A stretch of 64,000 bases of DNA from JAJZNI01 sp035624785 (lineage in GTDB: Bacteria; Chloroflexota; Dormibacteria; Aeolococcales; Aeolococcaceae): NCBI GenBank assembly GCA_035624785.1, contig DASPQV010000042.1:3004-67003 (forward strand), given 5' to 3'. Positions within the stretch are counted from its first letter, which is position 1, and each line of letters starts with the position of its first letter. This document shows positions 34,232-42,277 of this stretch, one piece after another. Position numbers and translations under genes: made by a program. A model generated the notes under the pieces. That model saw nothing but the letters and a program-made list of their open reading frames with translations. It was not told the origin of the DNA and made no database searches.

Positions 34232-35755
34232 ATGATCCAGGACAGGGAGGCGGCCGCCGTGGAGCAACCGACCGAATCGCTGGTCCGGCTCTTCGACGCG
34301 GTCGTCGAGCTGCGCGGCGATCCCCGCCGGCTGGAGAGGGCCGCCGAGGCCGTGGTGGCCGAGGCGAGAAGGCGCCTGCCCGGGTGCGAGACCGAGATCT
34401 CCATGGTTCCGCCGCCGGATCCCCATGAGCCCGACAGCGAGTTCCAGATGATCGCCGGCGCCGGTCCATGGGCCGAGGCCCTGGTGGGCGGACGCTGGCC
34501 GCTCAGGGGCACCGTCCACGGCCTGGCCCTGGCCGGCACGGATCCCATCGAGGTGGTGGACCCCGCCGAGCCGTCCCGCTTCCCGGAGATCCTGCGCCGT
34601 GGCGGCGTCCGCAGCGGGCGCCTGGTCCCGCTGGTCGCGGGAGAACCGCTGCCCGGCGGGCGGATGGCGCTCCGGGTGCTCGCCTTCTGGTCGCCGCGTG
34701 CCGAGCCCTTCAGCGAGGCCGAGAGGGTGGTGACCGACGACCTGGGACGGATCGCCACCTTGGTGCTGGCCCAGGTGGAGGCCTGGCACGCGGCGGAGCG
34801 CAGCGAGGGCCGCCTGCGCCTGCGAAAGGCGATCGCCGAGGACGTCCAGACCAGCCTCGACATCCCCGAGGTCGTCGAGCGCGCTGTGGGCCACCAGCTG
34901 GAGATCGCGGCCGCCGACCGGGTGACCCTGAGCACGGTGGAAGGGGACGAGCTGCGGATCCTCTTCACCAAGGACCGCGGTGAGGTCGAGCCGAGCTGGC
35001 AGGGCATCCGCATCCCGCTGGAACGGGCCATGCGCAACCCGGCGGTCGCCGGGGCCTTCGCGGAGCGCAGGTCCTACCGGGGCGGCCCCTTCAGAGCACC
35101 CGTGGACAGCCAGTTGGAGCCGGAGTTGAGCCGGGCCAGGCACACCGCGATGATCCCCCTGGTCATTCGCAGCGAGGTCACCGGCCTCATCGTCCTGACC
35201 CGCCGAACCGGTGACCACTTCTCCGACGACGAGATCGCGGAGCTGGAGATCTCCGCCAGCGTCGCCGCCCTGGCGTTTCGCAACGCCCGTCTCTACCAGC
35301 AGGCGCAGGCGGCGGCGGCGGCCCGCAGCGCCTTTCTGAACCTCGCTGCCCACGAGCTCCGCACGCCGTTCGCGGTCATCTCCGGCTACCTGAGCCTGCT
35401 GACCGAGGGCACCTTCGGCCCGGCTCCGGCCGACTGGACCCGCCCCCTGACCGTGGTCCGCCAGAAGACGGCGGAGCTGGGCCGGCTGATCGACCAGATC
35501 CTGGCCGCCTCGCGGGCGGAGAGCGGTCAGACCGCGCTCAAGCTGGAGGCGGCGAGCTTGGCTGCGCTCGTCAGGGCCGCGGTGGAGCGGGTGCAGCCGC
35601 GGGTCGAGCTCCATGGCGGCAGCGTCTCGCTGGTCGTGGAGGAGGACCCGGTGGTCCGGGTCGACACCGCCGCCATGGCGATCGTCCTGCGGCTCCCGGT
35701 CGATGCCGAGCCGCCTCCTACCGGACGGGCGGTGGGACCTCCGGCGAGCCGCTGA
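34232..35755 (+). CDS. GAF-domain histidine kinase-like protein lacking the ATPase domain
   Basis: A 507-residue protein with two GAF-like regions (about residues 15-190 and 200-345) and then a HisKA domain with NLAAHELRTPFAVISGYLSLL; the phosphoacceptor His is residue 374. After the second HisKA helix (LIDQILAASRAESGQ) the protein begins what should be the HATPase domain (LVVEEDPVVRVDTAAMAIVL) but then runs into RLPVDAEPPPTGRAVGPPASR and stops. N, G1 and G2 boxes are absent, so it cannot phosphorylate itself as encoded. It may be a truncated gene or a phosphotransfer/sensor partner. The start could also be the second codon region; ATG at 34232 is used. Confidence 0.8.
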   Translation: MIQDREAAAVEQPTESLVRLFDAVVELRGDPRRLERAAEAVVAEARRRLPGCETEISMVPPPDPHEPDSEFQMIAGAGPWAEALVGGRWPLRGTVHGLALAGTDPIEVVDPAEPSRFPEILRRGGVRSGRLVPLVAGEPLPGGRMALRVLAFWSPRAEPFSEAERVVTDDLGRIATLVLAQVEAWHAAERSEGRLRLRKAIAEDVQTSLDIPEVVERAVGHQLEIAAADRVTLSTVEGDELRILFTKDRGEVEPSWQGIRIPLERAMRNPAVAGAFAERRSYRGGPFRAPVDSQLEPELSRARHTAMIPLVIRSEVTGLIVLTRRTGDHFSDDEIAELEISASVAALAFRNARLYQQAQAAAAARSAFLNLAAHELRTPFAVISGYLSLLTEGTFGPAPADWTRPLTVVRQKTAELGRLIDQILAASRAESGQTALKLEAASLAALVRAAVERVQPRVELHGGSVSLVVEEDPVVRVDTAAMAIVLRLPVDAEPPPTGRAVGPPASR

Positions 35756-35770
35756 TCGCCGGGCGGCTCC

Positions 35771-36841
35771 TCACCGATCCGGGTCGGCGAGCAGGGAGGC
35801 CGCCAGCCGGAAGGCCTCGGCACTGAGGGAGGCGGCGCCGGCTCGACGGGCCTCGTCGCCGACCGCTCTGAGCACGCCAGCGGAGACCCGGCGGTCCTCG
35901 GGAGCAGACGATGAAGCGGCCGCCTCTCTGGCATAGGCGAGCGCCACAACCAGCCGGCCGCCCTCGAGAGCCACCCGGGCCAGCGCGCGCAGCGCCGCGG
36001 CCCGGAGGGAATCGTCCGCCAGCTCCTCGGCGCTGCGCCGGCAATCCTCGAGGCATCGGGTGGCGGCATGAAGCTGGCCGCGGCGCCAATGAGCGATCCC
36101 CAGGTCGTGGAGGACCTCGGCGGCTCCTCGCGCGTCGCGATCGGCCTGGCGGAGGGGTAGGGCCTGGCGGAGCCGGGCGCCCACGTCTTCCCAGCGCCGG
36201 TCCTCGGCTGCCTGGGCCGCCAGGGCGACCAGGCCGTCGGCGACCACCCGGAGGTGCGGTCCCTCGCCGACCTCAAGGGCCTCGTCGAACAGCCCCAGCG
36301 CCACGATCTCTTCCCCCCGGGCTGCGGCCAGGCGACCGAGGTTGGCAGCGGCCGCGGCCCGGGAGGGAGCATCACCTTCCGCCCTGCCCCGCTCCCAGAG
36401 CGCGGTCGCGGCGCGGGCGTCGCCGCGCTCGGCGGCCGCCGCCCCGAGCTCGACCAGCACACCCCCGAGCCCCGCCGCGCCAGGTCCTGCGGAGAGCCGC
36501 CGGGCGGCGCTCAGAAGGGCCGCGGCCGGACCGGAGTCCGAACCGTCCGCGAGGGCCCGACCAAGGGCGGCCAGCGCGACGGCGCAGCTCCCCGGGTCGG
36601 CGGCTGCCCAGCTCTCGATGGCAGCGCGGACGCTCGCCGCGGCCGCCTCCGGTGCGGCGCGAAGCTCCTGGCACAGACCCTGGCCCAGGAGGGCCACGGC
36701 GCGCCAGGTCGGTGAGGGCTCGGCGGCGATCACCATCTCGAAGCCGCGCTCGGCCCGCCCCGGGTCGTCCCCGGCCATCAGCTGGATCGCCGCCAGGATC
36801 GGGGCGGGGGCGGACCCCGGCTCGGGGTCGAGGCCTGTCAC
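35771..36841 (-). CDS. TPR-like helical repeat protein
   Basis: A 356-residue, Ala-rich soluble protein made of helical repeats. Units of the TPR type are readable, for example AAANLGRLAAARGEEIVALGLFDEALEVGE and AEVLHDLGIAHWRRGQLHAATRCLEDCRR, with conserved small/aromatic positions. No signal peptide and no enzyme domain. The start is GTG. It lies convergent with the truncated kinase gene and divergent from the membrane kinase gene; a scaffolding role in signalling is possible but unsupported. Confidence 0.75.
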   Translation of the reverse strand: MTGLDPEPGSAPAPILAAIQLMAGDDPGRAERGFEMVIAAEPSPTWRAVALLGQGLCQELRAAPEAAAASVRAAIESWAAADPGSCAVALAALGRALADGSDSGPAAALLSAARRLSAGPGAAGLGGVLVELGAAAAERGDARAATALWERGRAEGDAPSRAAAAANLGRLAAARGEEIVALGLFDEALEVGEGPHLRVVADGLVALAAQAAEDRRWEDVGARLRQALPLRQADRDARGAAEVLHDLGIAHWRRGQLHAATRCLEDCRRSAEELADDSLRAAALRALARVALEGGRLVVALAYAREAAASSSAPEDRRVSAGVLRAVGDEARRAGAASLSAEAFRLAASLLADPDR

Positions 36842-36945
36842 AGGGGTGCCACCAGGTGATGCGGCATCGTTACCGGAAGCGCGGGTGTCCCGGTGGAGGG
36901 CGCGCCTAGGCTCATCGACGTGAGCCGGGCAATTGGTGCGCCACC

Positions 36946-38307
36946 ATGAGCGTGACCCCAGGCGTCGCCGTCGACGCCCACCCCGCGGGTGCGGCGCCAG
37001 CCTCCACGTCGCCCAACGGCGCCCACACCATCCCGGACCTGCCCACGGTCCTGGACCGTGACCGGCGAGCCGGCGTCGAGCGGGTCATCGAGCTGGCCCG
37101 CTGGATCGTGCTGGTATTCGCGGCTGTCACCGTCAACTTCCCGGGCAACATCTACAGGAACAGCGACGGAGTGGACCTGTTGCTCGGCATCTGGGCAATC
37201 TTCACCCTGGCCACCACGGTCGCGCTCCTAATCAACCGGATCCCCACCCGACGGGTACAGTACGCCATGCTGGCGCTGGACATCGCGGTCGCCAGCGGCC
37301 TGGTCGACCTCACCGGCGGCTTCCAGTCCGAGCTGGGAATCGTCTTCTATCTGGTCATCATCGCGAGCAGCCTCCGGTTCGGTCTGGCCGGGAGCCTGAT
37401 CTGCGCGTCCAGCATCACCCTGCTCTATCTCGGCATTGGCCTTCTCGACCACGGCCAGCTGAACGGACCCACCATCAACCTCTTCGCCCAGCGGCTGTTC
37501 CTCTTCATGGTGATCGCCCTCATCAGCGGGCTGCTCTCGCGAGAGATGATCCAGAGCCGGGCCCGCCAGCTCACCCACACATATGAGCTCGAAGCCGTCG
37601 CGTTCAACGAGCTTCGCGAGGTGGACCGGATCAAGAGCGACTTCATGATGCTCGCGTCACACGAGCTGCGTACGCCGCTCACCAAGATCAAGGCGTGGGT
37701 CAGCCTCATGCAGGACGCCGGGGACCGCCTGCCCCAGAGCGCCCGGGACGAGGGCATCCGCGAGTTGAGGGTCGAGTCCGAGCACCTAGCCAGGCTCACC
37801 GACAACCTGCTCGCCATCGCCCAGCTGGAGTCCGGCGAGATCCGGCTCAAGACCACGGCGTGCGACCTGGCGAACGTGATCGGAGAGACGATCTCCCGCT
37901 TCATCGAGTCAGCGGACCGGAGCCGGTTCCTGGTCACCATCACCCCCGACGCTGCCCGAGTGATGGCGGACGCCGAGCGCCTGGCGCTGACCCTGGCTTG
38001 CCTCGTCGACAACGCTCTCAAATTCTCACCGGAGTCGGAGCCGGTCACCATCACCAGCCACCGTGACGGCGCTTACGCCCTGATCGGGGTCCACGACAAC
38101 GGCCGGAGGATCCCAGACTCCGAGGCGGACCGGGTCTTCGCCTCCTTCTACCAGGTGGAGTCCCCGCTGCTCCGCCAGCGCGGCGGCTTCGGCGTCGGCC
38201 TCTACCTGGCCCGCCAGCTCGTCGAACGGATGGGCGGCCGCATCTGGATCGACAACAGCCGGGTGCGGGGCAACACTTTCGTGATAGCCCTACCGGGACA
38301 CATCTGA
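36946..38307 (+). CDS. Membrane sensor histidine kinase
   Basis: A 453-residue kinase: a 45-residue soluble start, six predicted membrane helices between about residues 48 and 205 (first ELARWIVLVFAAVTVNF, last LFLFMVIALISGLLS), then HisKA with FMMLASHELRTPLTKIKAWV (His239), N box VDNALKFSPESEPV, G1 VHDNGRRIP, F box RVFASFYQ, and G2 GGFGVGLYLARQLVERMGG. There is no sizeable extracytoplasmic domain, so the membrane helices themselves likely sense the signal. G1 has DNGRRI instead of the common DNGxGI, a small deviation. The OmpR-type regulator 375 bases downstream is the natural partner. Confidence 0.92.
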   Translation: MSVTPGVAVDAHPAGAAPASTSPNGAHTIPDLPTVLDRDRRAGVERVIELARWIVLVFAAVTVNFPGNIYRNSDGVDLLLGIWAIFTLATTVALLINRIPTRRVQYAMLALDIAVASGLVDLTGGFQSELGIVFYLVIIASSLRFGLAGSLICASSITLLYLGIGLLDHGQLNGPTINLFAQRLFLFMVIALISGLLSREMIQSRARQLTHTYELEAVAFNELREVDRIKSDFMMLASHELRTPLTKIKAWVSLMQDAGDRLPQSARDEGIRELRVESEHLARLTDNLLAIAQLESGEIRLKTTACDLANVIGETISRFIESADRSRFLVTITPDAARVMADAERLALTLACLVDNALKFSPESEPVTITSHRDGAYALIGVHDNGRRIPDSEADRVFASFYQVESPLLRQRGGFGVGLYLARQLVERMGGRIWIDNSRVRGNTFVIALPGHI

Positions 38308-38310
38308 CAT

Positions 38311-38331
38311 GCGGGGGGCGTGGCCCCCCGC
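38311..38331. terminator. GC-rich hairpin after the membrane kinase gene
   Basis: GCGGGGGGC and GCCCCCCGC form a perfect 9-base stem with loop GTG, three bases after the kinase stop. Same hairpin type as at 27253 and 28640. No T-tract follows; C- and A-rich bases do. Confidence 0.6.
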
Positions 38332-38403
38332 AAACCCCCCGGGCTTCACCGCATCGGGGCCGTGGCCCCCCGCAAACCCCCCGGGCTTCACCGCATCGGC
38401 GCC
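38320..38403. repeat. 42-base direct tandem duplication
   Basis: Two head-to-tail copies (38320-38361 and 38362-38403) differ at one visible base (GGGGCC versus GGCGCC near the end). Each begins GTGGCCCCCCGCAAACC and contains the right arm of the hairpin above followed by GGGCTTCACCGCATCGG. Degenerate fragments of the same motif (GCGGGCGTCGCCCCCGCAAG) continue to about 38450. It is intergenic; the length of 14 codons is probably coincidence. Confidence 0.85.
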
Positions 38404-38681
38404 GCCTCAGATTCGCGGGCGTCGCCCCCGCAAGCCGCCCGTCGCCCCCGCTGCTCACATGCGGGGCCCGTGCTCCGAATCCCCCATCGAGGATGGCGCG
38501 CCAGGGTGACCGAGCCGGCCTGCTGACCCCCCGGGGGGCGGCCTCGGCGAGCCCATATCGGCTCGGTAAAGGTTCGCAACACTCGGGTAACCGAGTCGGA
38601 GAGTTCGCCATCCCCGTGGTAGGTTCGTCGCCAGGACCGAGGCGCCCAAGCGTGGACGCCACTCCAGGGGAACAACCGGCA
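38404..38681 (+). promoter_or_regulatory. Upstream region of the OmpR-type regulator with palindrome
   Basis: No gene. ACTCGG (38581-38586) and CCGAGT (38591-38596) form a palindrome with a 4-base centre, a possible operator. The element (A/G)GTTCG(C/T) occurs directly repeated at 38571, 38602 and 38622, which could be sites for an OmpR-type protein binding its own promoter. A CAGGGGAAC stretch serves as the Shine-Dalgarno. All by eye. Confidence 0.4.
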
Positions 38682-39509
38682 ATGAGCCCCTTCACGGATT
38701 ACAGCATCCTCAACCCGGCGGCTTCAGCGGCCAGCCGCGCCGGCGTGACCGAGGCGACAGTGCTGGTGATCGATGACGATCCATCGATGCATGACATCCT
38801 CACCGTCCTCGGCCAGCAGCACGGCTTCAGCATCCAGTTCGCCGAAGACGGCCTGGACGGCGTCCGGCTCGCGGAGTCCACCGACATCGACCTGATCCTG
38901 CTCGACCTCAGCCTGCCTGGGCTGACCGGCTTCGACGTCTGCCGGCGGCTCCGTTCGGCCGGAGTCGACGTGCCGATCATCATGGTGTCAGCGAGCTCCG
39001 ACCCGGTCGATGTGGTGGTGGGGCTGGAGATCGGCGCCGACGACTACATCATCAAGCCCTTCGAGGTTCGGGAGCTCGCGGCCCGCATCAACGCGAAGCT
39101 GCGGCGCCAGCGCACCTCGCAATCGCAGGTGCGCCCTGGTCGGCTCAAGTTCCCGGGCCTGATCGTGGACGTCGGCCGCCACGAGGTGCTCCGTGACGGC
39201 AGGCCGGTGACCCTCACCCCCACCGAGTTCGACCTGCTCGCCCTGCTGTCGGCGTCGCCGGGGCGGGTGATCTCCCGCTCCGAGATGATCCAGAAGGTGT
39301 GGGGCCAGGGCGCCGACCTCGATCTCCGCTCCGTGGACGCGCACGTTTACCGGCTTCGCCGCAAGATCGAGCCGGAGGGACCGCGGCCCACCTACATCCA
39401 CGCGGTCCCGGGGATCGGCTACCGGTTCGAAAGACGCGGCCTCAACGAGAGGCTGGCCAAGGCCCAGGAGATCAGTCCCGAGCCCAACGGGACGCAGCTG
39501 GTCGGCTAG
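38682..39509 (+). CDS. OmpR/PhoB-family response regulator
   Basis: A 275-residue regulator. The receiver domain (about residues 25-140) has VIDDDPSMHD, phospho-acceptor Asp75 (LILLDLSLPGLTG), MVSASSD in place of the usual Thr/Ser region, and Lys125 (YIIKPFE). The winged-helix domain (about 155-255) has LTPTEFDLLALLSASPGRVISRSEMIQKVWG and VDAHVYRLRRKIEPEG...GIGYRFE, the PhoB-type DNA-binding signature. The frame is open upstream, but ATG at 38682 fits the domain and Shine-Dalgarno. About 25 residues precede and follow the domains. Probable partner of the membrane kinase upstream. Confidence 0.93.
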   Translation: MSPFTDYSILNPAASAASRAGVTEATVLVIDDDPSMHDILTVLGQQHGFSIQFAEDGLDGVRLAESTDIDLILLDLSLPGLTGFDVCRRLRSAGVDVPIIMVSASSDPVDVVVGLEIGADDYIIKPFEVRELAARINAKLRRQRTSQSQVRPGRLKFPGLIVDVGRHEVLRDGRPVTLTPTEFDLLALLSASPGRVISRSEMIQKVWGQGADLDLRSVDAHVYRLRRKIEPEGPRPTYIHAVPGIGYRFERRGLNERLAKAQEISPEPNGTQLVG

Positions 39510-39589
39510 GGCAGCGCGTCGGAGGCGGCCACACCGGGCTCGGGCGCACCGGAGCCGGGTGCCGGGAAGGGATCGGCGCCAGGATCAGG

Positions 39590-39991
39590 TCAGACCGGCG
39601 CAGGCTGCTGACGCCGGGCGGCCCGGCGGCGCCGTCCATCCGGCTGGCGGAGCACCCACTGGCCCCGCTCGTTCATCTCGGCCAGCCGCGCGTCCACCAG
39701 CTGCCCGCTCAGCAGCGACAGGGTGCGGCCCTGGGGCAGCGAGAAGTCGAGGCAGGGCACGACGTCACCACCCCAGACCCGGCGCTCGGTCTGGCCGGAA
39801 TAGACGGCCACGCTCCGGGTCACCCGACGCTGATGCGGCCCCCCAACCGAGTACGAGATCCGGTACATCGACCCGGGCCGGAGCCCGAAGTGCTCCACCG
39901 GATTCGGCTGGATCTCCCGAGTGCTGTCACGCACCAGCCGCTGGCGGTGGGGCAGGTCGGAGCTACTGAATAGAGAGGCTTGAACGGACAT
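39590..39991 (-). CDS. Conserved-looking hypothetical protein
   Basis: A 133-residue protein of unrecognised family. The middle (GLRPGSMYRISYSVGGPHQRRVTRSVAVYSGQTERRVWGGDVVPCLDFSLPQG) alternates hydrophobic residues in a way that suggests a small beta-barrel, and the C-terminus (RQPDGRRRRAARRQQPAPV) is strongly basic, which would suit nucleic-acid or membrane contact. The ATG at 39991 is chosen because the codons upstream look non-coding. It is convergent with the regulator gene and divergent from the parA-like gene. No function proposed. Confidence 0.6.
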   Translation of the reverse strand: MSVQASLFSSSDLPHRQRLVRDSTREIQPNPVEHFGLRPGSMYRISYSVGGPHQRRVTRSVAVYSGQTERRVWGGDVVPCLDFSLPQGRTLSLLSGQLVDARLAEMNERGQWVLRQPDGRRRRAARRQQPAPV

Positions 39992-40143
39992 CTTGGTGCG
40001 ATTATCCAGGCTCCCCGAGTACACGCCCACGACGCCGGGTTACGCGTGGGTCACGGCCCCGTCGCCATTCACCGCTCGGGAGCGATGCCGAGAGGGGGGA
40101 CGCCACGGCCACACCGCTGTCGCAGGCAAGATACGACGGGGCG

Positions 40144-40168
40144 ACTCAGAGTCCCCTGGGGGCTGAGT
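40144..40168. repeat. Inverted repeat upstream of the parA-like gene
   Basis: ACTCAG (40144-40149) and CTGAGT (40163-40168) flank AGTCCCCTGGGGG, whose CCCC and GGGG can also pair. This gives a strong hairpin about 60 bases before the gene. It does not resemble the chromosomal parS consensus. Possible operator or leader hairpin. Confidence 0.45.
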
Positions 40169-40227
40169 TCGGCCAAGGTAAGTGTGATGACATCGACGCT
40201 TTCCTGGGCGCGTTCCCAGAGGTGAGC

Positions 40228-40995
40228 ATGAGCATCGGTCTCGCCTGCGTCTCCGGGAAGGGCGGGGTCGGCAAGACCACGACCGCCATCAACCTGGCCG
40301 CAGCCCTGGCCGAGCTCGACCGGAAGGTGCTGACCGTGGATTGTGACCCTCAGTCCAACCTGACCAGCGGGCTCGGCCTCAATCCCTACGAGCTCGAGAC
40401 GAGCCTGGGGGACGTGCTGACCGGCCGCGCCAGCGCCCAGCAGGCCATCGTTGCGACCGAGTGGAGCAACCTCCACCTCCTTCCAGCCACGCCAGACCTC
40501 ACCGCCATCGAGGCTGAGCTGCCATCCGGGCTGGGCAGAGAGACCCTGCTGCGCGAGGCGATGACCCGGGATGGCGTTCGCTCGGCATTCGACTTCATCG
40601 TCTACGACACGCCGCCGAGCTTCGGCCTGCACACCGTCAACGCCCTCGCTGCCACCGACTACGTGCTGGTCCCGCTCCAGATGTCCGGCTTCGCGGTGCG
40701 GGGGCTGAAGGAGGTGCTGCGCACCGTGGTCCTGGCCCGAAGCCGGCTCAACCCGGAGCTGCGGGTCCTCGGCATCGTCCCGACCTTCGTCAACCTCCAC
40801 ACCAACTTCAGCCGCCAGCTCCTGAGCGGCCTCGCCGATCTCGCCGGGCTGCGGGTCTTCGAGACCGTGATCCCGCCCACGGTCAAGATCCAAGAGACAT
40901 CCCTGGCGGGCATCCCGGTCACCGCCTACGCCCCAGGCTCCAAGGCCGCCGCCGCCTACAGGCAGCTGGCCGAAGAGGTGCTGCGGAGTGTCTGA
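40228..40995 (+). CDS. ParA/Soj-family ATPase
   Basis: A 255-residue P-loop ATPase of the ParA/MinD class that positions DNA or protein cargo. The deviant Walker A is KGGVGKTT (Lys11 signature lysine, Lys16), followed by VLTVDCDPQSNLTSGLG (switch I) and FDFIVYDTPPSFGLHTVNAL (Walker B). The C-terminal part (NTHTNFSRQLLSGL region, VIPPTVKIQETSLAGIPV) is typical Soj. ATG at 40228 is preferred over GTG at 40222, which lies within the GAGGTG Shine-Dalgarno. The stop overlaps the parB-like gene. The nearby secretion ATPases suggest it may position a surface machine rather than a chromosome. Confidence 0.88.
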   Translation: MSIGLACVSGKGGVGKTTTAINLAAALAELDRKVLTVDCDPQSNLTSGLGLNPYELETSLGDVLTGRASAQQAIVATEWSNLHLLPATPDLTAIEAELPSGLGRETLLREAMTRDGVRSAFDFIVYDTPPSFGLHTVNALAATDYVLVPLQMSGFAVRGLKEVLRTVVLARSRLNPELRVLGIVPTFVNLHTNFSRQLLSGLADLAGLRVFETVIPPTVKIQETSLAGIPVTAYAPGSKAAAAYRQLAEEVLRSV

Positions 40996-41635
40996 CGCCG
41001 TCCACGACCCCGACCCGAACGACGCGGCAGCCCGCGCCTTGCTGCGGACGACCCCGCTGGCGCGGTGGCTCGCCCCAACCTCCGAATCCCGCCTGGAGCG
41101 CATTGCCTGCCGGGACATCGAGCCCAGACCATGGCCCGCGCCCGCGGGGCTCGACGACGAGCTGGTGGCCCTGGTCCTGAGCGTCCGCCAGCGCGGCGTC
41201 GTCGAACCCGTGCTCCTCCGCCCCCTCGAGGGGAGCCGCTTCCAGGTGGTGCTCGGCGCCCGCCGCATGGAGGCGGCGCGTCGCTGCGGTCTGACCGAGG
41301 TCCCGGCTATCGTCCGTGACCTGGACGAGGCTGAGGCCACCCTTCTGGCGGCATGGAGCGTGATGCCCAGGATGCGTGCTGGTGAGATCCTCGAGGTCGC
41401 GTCGCGGCTCACCGCCGCCGGGGTGAGCGACGCCGAGATCGCCGTGCTTCTCGGCGCGGACCCGCGGGCACACCCGGCATCTCCGGATCCCGGTTGCTCT
41501 CTGATCGGTGGCGGGGCACCGCTGCGCTTCGCCGGTGCGGCGACCCCGGTCCAGCTGCTCCTGTCGGCCCTGGGCGAGCGCGGAGGGACGACGCTCGCCT
41601 GCCTCGGCGGCGTCGAGCCCGAGCTGCTGGGCTGA
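40988..41635 (+). CDS. ParB-like nuclease/CTPase-domain protein, short
   Basis: A 215-residue protein with the N-terminal ParB/Srx fold: DIEPRPWPAPAGLDDELVALVLSVRQRGVVEPVLLRPL and a box GARRMEAARRCGLTEVPAIV corresponding to the GERRxRA motif. A helix-turn-helix-like stretch follows (ILEVASRLTAAGVSDAEIAVLLGAD). The C-terminal dimerisation domain of true ParB is missing and the protein ends in an unrelated 50 residues. It starts at a GTG eight bases inside parA, so the pair is coupled. It may be an adaptor for the ParA partner rather than a parS-binding ParB. Confidence 0.75.
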   Translation: MSDAVHDPDPNDAAARALLRTTPLARWLAPTSESRLERIACRDIEPRPWPAPAGLDDELVALVLSVRQRGVVEPVLLRPLEGSRFQVVLGARRMEAARRCGLTEVPAIVRDLDEAEATLLAAWSVMPRMRAGEILEVASRLTAAGVSDAEIAVLLGADPRAHPASPDPGCSLIGGGAPLRFAGAATPVQLLLSALGERGGTTLACLGGVEPELLG

Positions 41636-41663
41636 CGCAAGGCTATCGGGGGAGGCTAGACGC

Positions 41664-42257
41664 ATGACCGCCCGGCAGCCGGCCGGCGGAGGTCCGGAGG
41701 AGGACGAGCTGCTCAAGCAGTGGGCCTTCCTGGACCGGTTGGTGGAGCGCCAGGCCGCCCAGCTTCGCGCCGGGATCCAGGACGCCGAGGAGGCCGACGA
41801 GGGCCTCACCGAGCTCCAGGGATTGCACCGCGAGCTCGAGGCTGCCCGCGGTGAGCTCAGCCAGGCCCAGGCGGCCCATCGTGCCGCGGTCGCCGAGGCT
41901 CGCCGGGCGCGGGCGCAGCTGAGCGCGCTGGCCGCCGCCCACCAGCAGGTCCTCGACGATCGGGATGCGCTGCGCCAGCGGCTGGACGGCCTCGACGGGG
42001 AGATGGCCCGATGGCGGACGCGAGGCGATGGGCTGGAGGCCGAGCTGCAGCGGCTGGAGCTGAGAAGCCGCGGCCAGCTCCAGGAGGTGATGGCCCGGCT
42101 CAGCGAGGCGGAGGCGCAGCGGCAGAGCTCGGAACGTGGCCGCCTCGAGGTCCTGGAGAGTCTCCGGGCCGCCCATCTCGAGGTGGAGCAGCTCAGGGCC
42201 CGGATCGCCGCCTCGCGCCGCGGCCTCTGGCACTTCCGGCGCCGCCCCGGCGGCTGA
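41664..42257 (+). CDS. Coiled-coil protein
   Basis: A 197-residue protein that is almost entirely predicted alpha-helical coiled coil (residues about 20-185), rich in Ala, Glu, Arg, Leu and Gln with heptad spacing (LHRELEAARGELSQAQAAHRAAVAEARRARAQLSALAAA). The end is basic (ASRRGLWHFRRRPGG). There is no membrane segment. The Shine-Dalgarno GGGGGAGG is strong. It follows the parA/parB-like pair in the same orientation and could be a polar scaffold or landmark for the ParA system (inference). Confidence 0.75.
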   Translation: MTARQPAGGGPEEDELLKQWAFLDRLVERQAAQLRAGIQDAEEADEGLTELQGLHRELEAARGELSQAQAAHRAAVAEARRARAQLSALAAAHQQVLDDRDALRQRLDGLDGEMARWRTRGDGLEAELQRLELRSRGQLQEVMARLSEAEAQRQSSERGRLEVLESLRAAHLEVEQLRARIAASRRGLWHFRRRPGG

Positions 42258-42277
42258 GGCGCAGGGGCGCGCCGAGG

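Noticed and set aside
38320..38403. Coding repeat (14-residue units)
   Set aside because: It lies after a clear stop and hairpin, with no start codon context or protein-like continuation; better explained as an intergenic tandem duplication.
40144..40168. parS centromere site
   Set aside because: The inverted repeat does not resemble the TGTTNCACGTGAAACA consensus and the local ParB-like protein lacks the usual full-length architecture.
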